Below, piece after piece: positions 1 through 5,237 of a stretch of 7,499 nt of DNA. Position 1 is the first letter of the stretch, and each line of letters begins with the position of its first letter. The notes beneath the pieces were generated by a model. The model saw only the letters and a list, made by a program, of their open reading frames with translations. It did not search any database and was not told the origin of the DNA. The translations under genes and the position numbers were made by a program. Source of the DNA: Candidatus Dadabacteria bacterium (GTDB taxonomy: Bacteria > Desulfobacterota_D > UBA1144 > Nemesobacterales > UBA2774). Location: contig JAHKKQ010000103.1 in the NCBI GenBank assembly GCA_020027805.1, positions 1 to 7,499 on the forward strand, read 5' to 3'.

Positions 1-350
1 CTCAATATAAGAAAACGGAAAAGACGCTCGGGCCCGGAAAGAAGGGCTGGGAAAAAAGAAAGCTCGTGCTCTGGACGGAGGACGGAAAGCCCGTGAGACT
101 CACGTTCACCGAGCCCGACGACGCCGGGAGGATGAAGTGGGAGACGGCGGTATATTACCTCGGCGGGCAGATTAATTATTATAAGGGTCCTTTCTCGGGG
201 TATATATTTAAAAACGGCCGCCTCGTGCTCGGGGTGGACGGGGATATGAAACCCTTGAGCGGCATCACGGGCGAGGACATGAAGAAGACTGTAAGCGCCA
301 TAGAGGAAAGATCAGGGCAGTACCTCGCGCTCTTTGATTCAGGGAACTGA
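1..350 (+). CDS. 3' end of an unrecognised protein gene (partial at left edge)
   Basis: The reading frame is open from base 3 to the TGA at 348-350 (about 115 residues) and has no stop before the left edge, so this is the C-terminal part of a longer protein. A GTG at 66 is in frame, but no Shine-Dalgarno sequence precedes it and the upstream codons are equally coding-like, so I do not take it as the start. The visible part is hydrophilic and lysine-rich, with no membrane segment. It has alternating hydrophobic stretches suggesting beta-strands (LVLWTEDGKPVRLTF, AVYYLGG, GYIFKNGRLVLGVDG) and ends in a predicted helix (EDMKKTVSAIEERSGQYLAL). I do not recognise the family. A secreted or periplasmic beta-rich domain is possible, but the N-terminus that would show a signal peptide lies outside the window. 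Confidence 0.75.
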   Translation, partial: QYKKTEKTLGPGKKGWEKRKLVLWTEDGKPVRLTFTEPDDAGRMKWETAVYYLGGQINYYKGPFSGYIFKNGRLVLGVDGDMKPLSGITGEDMKKTVSAIEERSGQYLALFDSGN

Positions 351-368
351 CGACTTGCCTTTTCTCCG

Positions 369-406
369 TCATTGCGAGTGCAGTGAAACGTAGCGCGGCA
401 ATCTCG
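369..406 (+). repeat. Dispersed intergenic repeat of the CATTGCGAG…GCAATCTCG type
   Basis: The sequence opens with CATTGCGAG and closes with GCAATCTCG. Its ATTGC (371-375) and GCAAT (398-402) can pair. Repeats with these conserved ends and a variable GC-rich middle are known from intergenic DNA of many proteobacterial and metagenomic genomes. It lies just after the stop codon of the left-edge gene. There is only one copy in this window, so the call rests on recognising the family. Confidence 0.55.
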
Positions 407-414
407 TCCTTTTT

Positions 415-466
415 TTATTTCCCTCCCCCTCTACAGGAGGGGGGAGGGTGCGGGTGGGGGGTGTAC
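415..466 (+). repeat. C-rich/G-rich hairpin repeat, copy 1
   Basis: CCCTCCCCC (421-429) pairs with GGGGGAGGG (440-448), followed by a G-rich tail ending in GGGGGTGTAC. A second copy in the same orientation lies at 6963-7009. The opening 16 bases differ at one position between copies and both end in GGGGGTGTAC, so this is a true dispersed repeat. There is no T-run after the stem, so it is not a classical terminator. Confidence 0.65.
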
Positions 467-502
467 CTTATAATCAGTCATTTTGAACCATGTCCCCGCC
501 TG

Positions 503-521
503 TCCTGAACTTGATTCAGGA
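503..521 (+). repeat. Small palindromic repeat TCCTGAA-N5-TTCAGGA
   Basis: A perfect 7-bp stem (503-509 with 515-521) encloses the loop CTTGA. It is preceded by CCTG, as is the related GTCCTGAG-containing repeat at 7035-7082. Such GTCCTGA palindromes are common dispersed intergenic elements. A further TTTCAGGATC follows at 525-534. Confidence 0.5.
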
Positions 522-624
522 TCATTTCAGGATCTCGTCTTTTTCCTTAATTCCCTCCTTAGAAAAAGAACGAATGTGAGCGAGTACTGTTTCGAGCGTG
601 CAACGGTTGTGAACAAGCGAACAA

Positions 625-832
625 TCGGACGTCCTATGCTGAATACATCAATGTAAATGTCTCGCCCAATCTTCGTGGAAAACAAAACAAATAGGTCGAT
701 CCACGCTGATTTCTCGACTATTCATAATCCATGGAAAAACCGCTTGAAAACAAATACATTCGGACGCCCTATCTCAAAGAGCACAGAAGGAACTTAACTT
801 CCAGCTCCATCCTTCTGAAGTCCAAATAGGTC
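625..832 (+). repeat. Two copies of a module with conserved end boxes, offset 135 bp
   Basis: TCGGACGTCCTAT at 625-637 recurs as TCGGACGCCCTAT at 760-772. CAAATAGGTC at 688-697 recurs exactly at 823-832. Both pairs are 135 bp apart, so each copy is a 73-bp module with conserved ends and an almost unrelated middle. Within each copy CCTAT and ATAGG can pair. The offset is a multiple of three, but short frames through the two copies stop at the same TAG and have no start signals. I do not recognise the element. Confidence 0.5.
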
Positions 833-847
833 AGGGTGGATTTTTCC

Positions 848-910
848 TTTCCGCCATTCCGCCGCCTTCGCGGGGGTATATAACCGGCGGACATGGCGGA
901 GTGGCGGAAA
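848..910. repeat. Long imperfect inverted repeat (63-nt stem-loop)
   Basis: Positions 848-864 pair with 894-910 over 17 consecutive positions: 15 Watson-Crick pairs plus G·T at 857/901 and 864/894. The arms are built from repeated CCGCC/GGCGG blocks (TTTCCGCCA against TGGCGGAAA). Alternative pairing of CCGCCG (859-864) with CGGCGG (885-890) is possible. No T-run follows, which argues against a rho-independent terminator. A palindromic intergenic repeat is more likely. It sits about 45 bp upstream of the toxin-antitoxin control region. Confidence 0.6.
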
Positions 911-955
911 CTTTTCCGGGGGATGGCGGGAAGATATGAGATGCAAGAAAGCTCA

Positions 956-968
956 TTGACAATTGTCA
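956..968 (+). promoter_or_regulatory. Palindrome TGACAATTGTCA overlapping a TTGACA
   Basis: TGACAATTGTCA (957-968) is a perfect 12-bp palindrome, and TTGACA (956-961) is a perfect -35 hexamer. No good -10 hexamer sits 16-18 bp downstream. TAGAAT at 983-988 is 21 bp away from TTGACA, or 14 bp from TTGTCA at 963-968. The site could therefore be a second regulator site or an off-spaced promoter for the antitoxin-toxin pair. Confidence 0.3.
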
Positions 969-986
969 GATGCATATTAACCTAGA

Positions 987-1016
987 ATTGAACAACGTTA
1001 ATCAATATTGTTCAAT
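987..1016 (+). promoter_or_regulatory. Inverted repeat, likely antitoxin autoregulatory operator
   Basis: ATTGAACAA (987-995) and TTGTTCAAT (1008-1016) are perfect 9-bp inverted arms separated by 12 bp. Corresponding positions in the arms lie about two helical turns apart. The repeat ends 8 bp before the antitoxin Shine-Dalgarno sequence. Phd/YefM antitoxins typically repress their own operon through such palindromes. The assignment to this antitoxin is inference from position. Confidence 0.6.
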
Positions 1017-1037
1017 CGGGATGTAAAGGAGAACCCG

Positions 1038-1316
1038 TTGCCCGCAGATAAAAAGCGTATCGTAAAACGCCTTCCCCTGACCGACGCGCGCCGGCATCTG
1101 GGCGAGGTTATAAGGAAAGTCAGAATTGACAAGGATTATTTCATTCTGGAAAAGGACGGGATACCCGTTGCCGGAATCATGGACATCGACGAGTTCGAGG
1201 ACTACCTGGAGGTCAGGGATATTGGCATAAAAAAACAGATACGAAAAAGCTATGATGAGTATAGAAGAGGTAAAGCCCGTCCCGCCCGCGATTTTCTAAG
1301 AAAGATAAAAGGATAG
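1038..1316 (+). CDS. Phd/YefM-family type II antitoxin
   Basis: This is a small acidic/basic mixed protein of 92 residues from the TTG at 1038. I chose TTG because TAAAGGAG (1024-1031) lies 6 bp upstream. The longer frame from TTG at 1008 has no ribosome site and would begin inside the inverted repeat at 987-1016. The N-terminal half has the Phd/YefM DNA-binding pattern: L-T-D-A-R-R-x-L at 14-21, then YFILEKDGIPVAGIMDIDEF at 34-53, the usual strand carrying a 'KxGxPVA' turn. The C-terminal third (about 58-92) is charged and probably disordered until it wraps the toxin. It neutralises the RelE/ParE-type toxin encoded 18 bp downstream and probably represses the operon at the adjacent palindrome. 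GC content in lines counted by hand is well below that of the neighbouring kinase gene, which suggests transfer. Confidence 0.88.
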   Translation: MPADKKRIVKRLPLTDARRHLGEVIRKVRIDKDYFILEKDGIPVAGIMDIDEFEDYLEVRDIGIKKQIRKSYDEYRRGKARPARDFLRKIKG

Positions 1317-1334
1317 AATCGCGAACCAAATTTT

Positions 1335-1622
1335 ATGCCAAGCACGTGCCAGGTACTCACTACACCGGCATTCGAGAGGGAATTCAGAAAGCTGGTCAGA
1401 AAAAATCCAGAGATTAAGAAGTACCTTGAGCAGACGGTAGAAATCCTCGAGACCGATCCTCAAAACGTAACTCGCTCTCACGATATAAAGCAGCTAAAGG
1501 ACGTTAAGCCGGGAGACGGTCAATTCAGAATACGTAAAGGCGAATGGAGACTAAGATATGATATTTCCAGCCGTGATGTCGTCCTCCACTCCTTCCGACA
1601 CAGAAGGGAAGCATATAGATAG
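1335..1622 (+). CDS. RelE/ParE-family type II toxin
   Basis: A 95-residue protein follows the antitoxin after 18 bp, the usual antitoxin-toxin order. The N-terminus (TPAFEREFRKLVRKNPEIKK, 10-29) is the helical hairpin of the RelE/ParE fold. The core has K-Q-L-K-D (52-56), FRIRKGEWRLRYDI (64-77) and VVLHSFRHRREAYR (82-95), matching the family pattern 'yRiR.GdyRvrY … v.hR…vYr'. Arg65, Arg74, Arg88 and Tyr94 are candidate RNA-contact or catalytic positions if it acts as a RelE-like ribosome-dependent mRNA endonuclease. ParE-like gyrase poisons share the fold, so the target is not settled. No good Shine-Dalgarno sequence precedes the ATG, as expected if toxin translation is kept low or coupled to the antitoxin. 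Length is normal and the frame is intact. Confidence 0.88.
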   Translation: MPSTCQVLTTPAFEREFRKLVRKNPEIKKYLEQTVEILETDPQNVTRSHDIKQLKDVKPGDGQFRIRKGEWRLRYDISSRDVVLHSFRHRREAYR

Positions 1623-1718
1623 AACCCAAACCAGGACTTTCGATATCCGCGAACTTTTGCTTACTAAGGGGGAAAATGATATTCCGCAACTAATTAGCCG
1701 AGCGTATCTTCCCGGGCT

Positions 1719-4700
1719 TCAATGAATCACGTTGCTGAGGGTCTGGAGAAGCGTCTCGGCGTTAAAGGGCTTCGGAAGGAACGCGTCCACGTCGGATTCT
1801 TTCAGGTCGACCAGCTCGTGCTCCCTCTGGTATCCGCTCATGGCTATAATCTTCAGGGAAGGACTCTCTTTTTTCAGGATGCGTATCGTCGTCTTCCCAC
1901 CCATGACGGGCATCATCATGTCAATGATCGCGGCGTAAATTTCGTCCTTATGAGTGAGGAATATCTTCGTCGCTTCCTCGCCGTTATGGGCGACCAGCAC
2001 CTTATAGTCGTATTCCTCGAGTATCGTCTTCGTCATGTCCGTTATCGTGCTCTCGTCATCGACTATCAGTATCAGCTCCCTGTTCCCGGCGGGCGCGTTC
2101 GGATAAAGCTCGTCCTCCTTCTGGCCGGCGGGCGGCGAATCGATTACAGGCAGGTATACGGAGAACGTCGTCCCCTTTCCGACCCGGCTCTCGACGTTGA
2201 TGAAGCCGTCGTGGTCCTTGACTATACCGTAGACGGTCGAGAGCCCGAGGCCCGTGCCCTTGTCGGATTCCTTGGTCGTGAAGAACGGGTCGAATATATC
2301 GTTCATGACCTCGGGCGGGATGCCAGTCCCAGTGTCGGAAACCTCGATAGCCGTATAATGGCTGTGTTCGGGCTTCAGAAACGCCGGGCTCCCTTCGTCG
2401 CCTGACTTAATGTTCTTGACCGAGATTATGAGGTCGCCTCCTTCGGGCATGGCGTCCCGTGCGTTCACGCAGAGGTTCATGAGCACTTGGTTCAGCTGCG
2501 TGTAGTCTGCGAAGACCGGCGGAACGTCGTCCTCGATTTCCGTACGGAGGCTGATGAGCTTCGGGAAGGTCTCGTCGATTATCTTCTGCACGTCCTTGAC
2601 GAGGTACTTGATGTCGAAGGGCTGCTTCTTTATTTCGAGGCCCCTCGCGAATGAGAGTATCTGCCTTATGAGGTCTGCCCCCCTCTGGGCGCTCCGGTCG
2701 AGTATCTCCAGCCAGTTCCGGCTCTTCTCGTCCGTATTCCTGGCGTTCAAGAGCTGTATCGACATCAATATGGGCTGGAGGATGTTGTTCAGGTCGTGCG
2801 CGATGCCGCCCGCGAGCTTCCCCACGCTCTCGAGCCTCTGCGAGCGGAGGAGCTGCGTTTCGAGGGCCTTGCTCTCGGTGATGTCCCTCGCGAGCATGGA
2901 CACGGTCCTGGGCTCGCTGCCCGAGGCGAGGATCGGGTTGATGCGCGCCCTGAAGCACCTCTCCCTGCCCCTGAGTGTAGTGTTGAATTCCACGACTTCC
3001 GATTTCCGGTTCCTGAGGACCCGTTTTATGGCATCCGTCACTGAATTCGAGAACCCCTCGTCGAAGAAGTCCGAGATACGCCTGCCTAGGAGCTCCTCCT
3101 TCCGCCTCACGAGAAGGTCTTCGTTCTCCGTCCAGACGCCCAGGTACGTCCCCTGGTCGTCGAATTCAAATACTATTTCGTCTATCGAGCCGACCAGCGC
3201 CTTGAGCCGCCTCTCGTTGGATTCAATCTCCGTCACGTATTTGGCGTTGAGGAGCGCGATCCCTATCTGCTCCGCTATGGATTCGAGGAGCGTGAGCTCG
3301 TCGCGGTCGAAGGCGTTTACGCTCCGCGACGCTATCGTGATGCATCCGATGGTGTTGCCGACGGACTTTATCGGCATCGAGATATAGCTCCTCACGCCCG
3401 TCTGTCTCCCCGCGGGGCCTATCGCGTCGTCGTCCGCGGTATCCGGGACGAAACGGGTCTTGCCCTCGATGATGGTCCTCCACGTCAATCCCCTCGGGTA
3501 CGGTATCCTTCCGATCTTCTTTCTAAAATTGTCGTCGTATCCGTGCACCGCTTTCAGGACGGCCTCGTTCCCCTCGACGAAGTACACTGCGGTGAAATCA
3601 GCGTTCTTGATGTTCTGCCTGAGGCTGTTGATGGCGAGGCTCAAGACTTCGCCGAAATCGACGGAGCCGTGGACCCTCCCCGCGATCGTATTAACTATCT
3701 TCTCATAGCTTTCCTTCTTTGAGAGCGTTTTTATTTTCTCCTCCAGCGCCCTCTCCGAATTAATCAGCGATTCCGCGAACCTGGCGTTGTTTATCGCGAT
3801 CTCTATCTGCCTCGATACGATATCGAGGAGCCTGAGCTCGTCCGCCCTGAATGAGTTCTTCACGTCGTTGGATATGTTTATAACGCCCACGACCCTCCCG
3901 TCGTTTTTAAGCGGTATCGAGACATAGCTCCTTATGCCGAGGTCCACGCCCGCCAGTCCCAGGCTCTCGTCTCCTTCCGTGTCGGGCACGTACGCGGTCT
4001 TCCCTTGTATTATGGCCCTCCAGGTGGCGCCCCTCGGGAACTGTATCCTCTCTACCCTCGAGGCGAACCATTCGGGCAGTCCCCTTTGGGCCTGGAGCAC
4101 GGCCTCCGCGCCTTCGACGAGATATATCGACACGTGTCTCGCGGCCTCCATGTTCCGGCGGAGCGCCTCGACCGCGTTCTCCATGACCGTCTTGAGGTTG
4201 ATGGAGTTGTGCACTGTCCGCGTGACTATCCCTATTACCGTCTCGTATCTGTTGATCTTCGAGAGCTGGCCGAGGGTCTCCTTGAGCCTTTCCTCGGCCT
4301 GGGTCCGCTTCGTAATGTCGAGTATGATTACGGCCAGAACCGGCGCTCCGTCAAGGGTCGAGTTCTGGACGTGGACCTCGACCGGATAAGGGGTCCCGCC
4401 TTTCCTCCCGTGGAGCGAGGTGTATTCGGCCCTTTCCGAGGCTCCTTCTCTGAGCGGCTCGATCATTTTAAAGAAACGGTCGTCGAGGAATTCCTTTCCG
4501 AGGTCGAACGCGGTCAGTCCGGAGAGCTCCTTCATGCCGTATCCGAGGGCTTCTCTCGCTCTTTTGTTGGCGTGTACGAATCCGAGCGTCGCGCTGTCGA
4601 GGACGATTATCTCGAACATCGACTCCTCGAGTATAGATCCCAGTTGTTCCAGGCTATCTCTATGCACGTCCCCGTCGGCGCGAGCCGGCTGCGCCCCGGA

Positions 4701-4805
4701 GCCGGCCGCGTTCAAGGGCACTTTGTCAGCGGCGGGCCTTTTCCGGGTCTTTTTCTTTGATACGCCGGGGCCCGGTGTTTTCGTCCTACGGTCGTCGGTG
4801 TCCAT
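1719..4805 (-). CDS. Cytoplasmic hybrid sensor histidine kinase, PAS-GAF-GAF-PAS-HisKA-HATPase-REC
   Basis: A 1028-residue kinase. ATG at 4805 has GGAG 7 nt upstream. A basic, probably disordered head (1-50) precedes PAS1 (about 52-168, ending ILDITKRTQAEERL). Two related GAF domains follow (about 190-345 and 367-523, sharing PRGxTWRxIIxGKTxxVPDT), then PAS2 (about 530-645, ending ARDITESKALE). HisKA carries phospho-acceptor His670 in GGIAHDLNNIL. The ATPase has N781 (N box, NARDAM), DTGTGIP (824-830), FDPFFTTK (838-845) and GTGLGLS (850-856). A C-terminal receiver has D916/D917, phospho-acceptor D962 (IIDMMMP), S990 and K1012 (LPKPF). No membrane segment is seen, so it senses a cytoplasmic ligand or redox/energy state; the signal is unknown. 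All catalytic residues are present. No separate response regulator or phosphotransfer gene is in the window, so its output partner lies elsewhere. It has its own promoter candidate at 5005-5033. Confidence 0.95.
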   Translation of the reverse strand: MDTDDRRTKTPGPGVSKKKTRKRPAADKVPLNAAGSGAQPARADGDVHRDSLEQLGSILEESMFEIIVLDSATLGFVHANKRAREALGYGMKELSGLTAFDLGKEFLDDRFFKMIEPLREGASERAEYTSLHGRKGGTPYPVEVHVQNSTLDGAPVLAVIILDITKRTQAEERLKETLGQLSKINRYETVIGIVTRTVHNSINLKTVMENAVEALRRNMEAARHVSIYLVEGAEAVLQAQRGLPEWFASRVERIQFPRGATWRAIIQGKTAYVPDTEGDESLGLAGVDLGIRSYVSIPLKNDGRVVGVINISNDVKNSFRADELRLLDIVSRQIEIAINNARFAESLINSERALEEKIKTLSKKESYEKIVNTIAGRVHGSVDFGEVLSLAINSLRQNIKNADFTAVYFVEGNEAVLKAVHGYDDNFRKKIGRIPYPRGLTWRTIIEGKTRFVPDTADDDAIGPAGRQTGVRSYISMPIKSVGNTIGCITIASRSVNAFDRDELTLLESIAEQIGIALLNAKYVTEIESNERRLKALVGSIDEIVFEFDDQGTYLGVWTENEDLLVRRKEELLGRRISDFFDEGFSNSVTDAIKRVLRNRKSEVVEFNTTLRGRERCFRARINPILASGSEPRTVSMLARDITESKALETQLLRSQRLESVGKLAGGIAHDLNNILQPILMSIQLLNARNTDEKSRNWLEILDRSAQRGADLIRQILSFARGLEIKKQPFDIKYLVKDVQKIIDETFPKLISLRTEIEDDVPPVFADYTQLNQVLMNLCVNARDAMPEGGDLIISVKNIKSGDEGSPAFLKPEHSHYTAIEVSDTGTGIPPEVMNDIFDPFFTTKESDKGTGLGLSTVYGIVKDHDGFINVESRVGKGTTFSVYLPVIDSPPAGQKEDELYPNAPAGNRELILIVDDESTITDMTKTILEEYDYKVLVAHNGEEATKIFLTHKDEIYAAIIDMMMPVMGGKTTIRILKKESPSLKIIAMSGYQREHELVDLKESDVDAFLPKPFNAETLLQTLSNVIH

Positions 4806-4946
4806 TTCTCGTCTCCGGGGAAAAATTTCGGGTTACTCGGGCGTCGTCACGGCTTTTGCCAAAAGGCTGCGCCGCGCGAATCGTCGTTCCCGCATTTACT
4901 CTTCACACCCCTGCGGGAAGGGATTTAAAGCGCTCTCAGCCGGCAA

Positions 4947-4969
4947 ATGACCGGGGCGTTCCCGGTCAT
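4947..4969 (-). promoter_or_regulatory. Perfect hairpin in the kinase mRNA leader
   Basis: ATGACCGGG (4947-4955) and CCCGGTCAT (4961-4969) form a perfect 9-bp stem around a 5-nt loop. It lies between the predicted transcription start (about 4998) and the kinase start codon, so it would be in the 5' leader. There is no T-run on either strand, so it is not a simple terminator. It could be a leader structure or a repressor site. Confidence 0.5.
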
Positions 4970-5004
4970 ACGGATGATGCCGCTGATTAAGGCGTATAAA
5001 GGCA

Positions 5005-5045
5005 AGTATCGAGCCGTTTCCGGTATCTGTCAATGATACGTATCA
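5005..5045 (-). promoter_or_regulatory. Sigma70-type promoter for the kinase gene with an upstream palindrome
   Basis: On the minus strand a perfect -35 TTGACA (5033-5028) is followed, after exactly 17 bp, by the -10 GATACT (5010-5005; 4 of 6 consensus bases). The start would be near 4998, giving a leader of about 190 nt. TGATACGTATCA (5034-5045), a perfect 12-bp palindrome, abuts the -35 and is centred near -41.5, the usual place for a class II activator. The regulator is unknown; the kinase's own partner or MarR are possible. Confidence 0.5.
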
Positions 5046-5186
5046 CCGGGCGCGGAGCAGATTCGGACGGGCGGTATTTTCGCGGAAAATAGCCGTATAA
5101 AGGAGACAAACATTGATGAGCGGGGATAATTTAACCCGTCTATTTGAACCCTTGCGGTTCTATGTTAGGAATAAAGATTTTAATTT

Positions 5187-5211
5187 GCGGCGGGAGGAAA
5201 TTATACGCCGC
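5187..5211 (-). terminator. Weak stem-loop after marR, possible terminator
   Basis: GCGGCG (5187-5192) and CGCCGC (5206-5211) form a 6-bp GC-only stem with a 13-nt loop, 27 bp past the marR stop. On the minus strand it is followed by AAATTAAAATCTTT, which is AT-rich but not a clean T-run. Termination is therefore only a possibility. Confidence 0.2.
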
Positions 5212-5237
5212 GCATGGACAGCGGGGCGGAAGTCCGC

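Larger units (their letters stand above)
351..1037. other. Long non-coding, repeat-rich interval
   Basis: No convincing gene lies here. The only longer frames are short, lack ribosome-binding sites and run through repeats. The interval contains three short dispersed repeats (369-406, 415-466, 503-521), a pair of boxes repeated at 135-bp spacing (625-832), a 63-nt stem-loop (848-910) and the control region of the toxin-antitoxin pair (956-1037). From about 550 to 830 the base composition is AT-richer than the flanking genes, which fits decayed or acquired DNA. Confidence 0.6.
4806..5237. other. Leader and promoter region of the kinase gene; 3' flank of marR
   Basis: This 432-bp stretch lies between marR and the kinase gene, both on the minus strand. 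It holds a perfect 9-bp hairpin in the probable kinase leader (4947-4969), a sigma70-type promoter with an upstream palindrome (5005-5045) and a TATTTTC/GAAAATA inverted repeat (5075-5081/5085-5091). The exact 10-mer CGTATAAAGG occurs twice (4993-5002, 5094-5103), and there is a weak stem-loop after marR. A short plus-strand frame (5116-5286) has a good ribosome site but no other support, so it is not annotated as a gene. Confidence 0.6.

Noticed and set aside
731..829. Plus-strand frame of 32 residues starting MEKPLENKYIRTPYLKEHRR
   Set aside because: It faintly resembles the start of DUF559-type proteins, but it stops after 32 codons, lacks a ribosome site and falls within the 135-bp repeated modules; too little to call a pseudogene.
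625..832. Integron attC sites or a CRISPR-like array
   Set aside because: The boxes lack the RYYYAAC/GTTRRRY core sites, there are only two copies, and no integrase or cas gene is visible.
769..975. Minus-strand frame of 68 residues upstream of the antitoxin
   Set aside because: It runs through the stem-loop at 848-910 and the palindrome at 957-968, is low in recognisable protein features and has no ribosome site.
1623..1718. Bidirectional terminator between the convergent toxin and kinase genes
   Set aside because: No stem with an adjacent T-run is visible on either strand; only an imperfect direct repeat (GATATCCGCGAAC at 1642, GATATTCCGCAAC at 1678) is seen.
1722..4950. Long plus-strand open frames of about 80 to 277 residues opposite the kinase gene
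   Set aside because: They are antisense shadows of a GC-rich gene whose minus-strand product has complete, ordered kinase domains. Their translations show no family motif and they have no ribosome sites.
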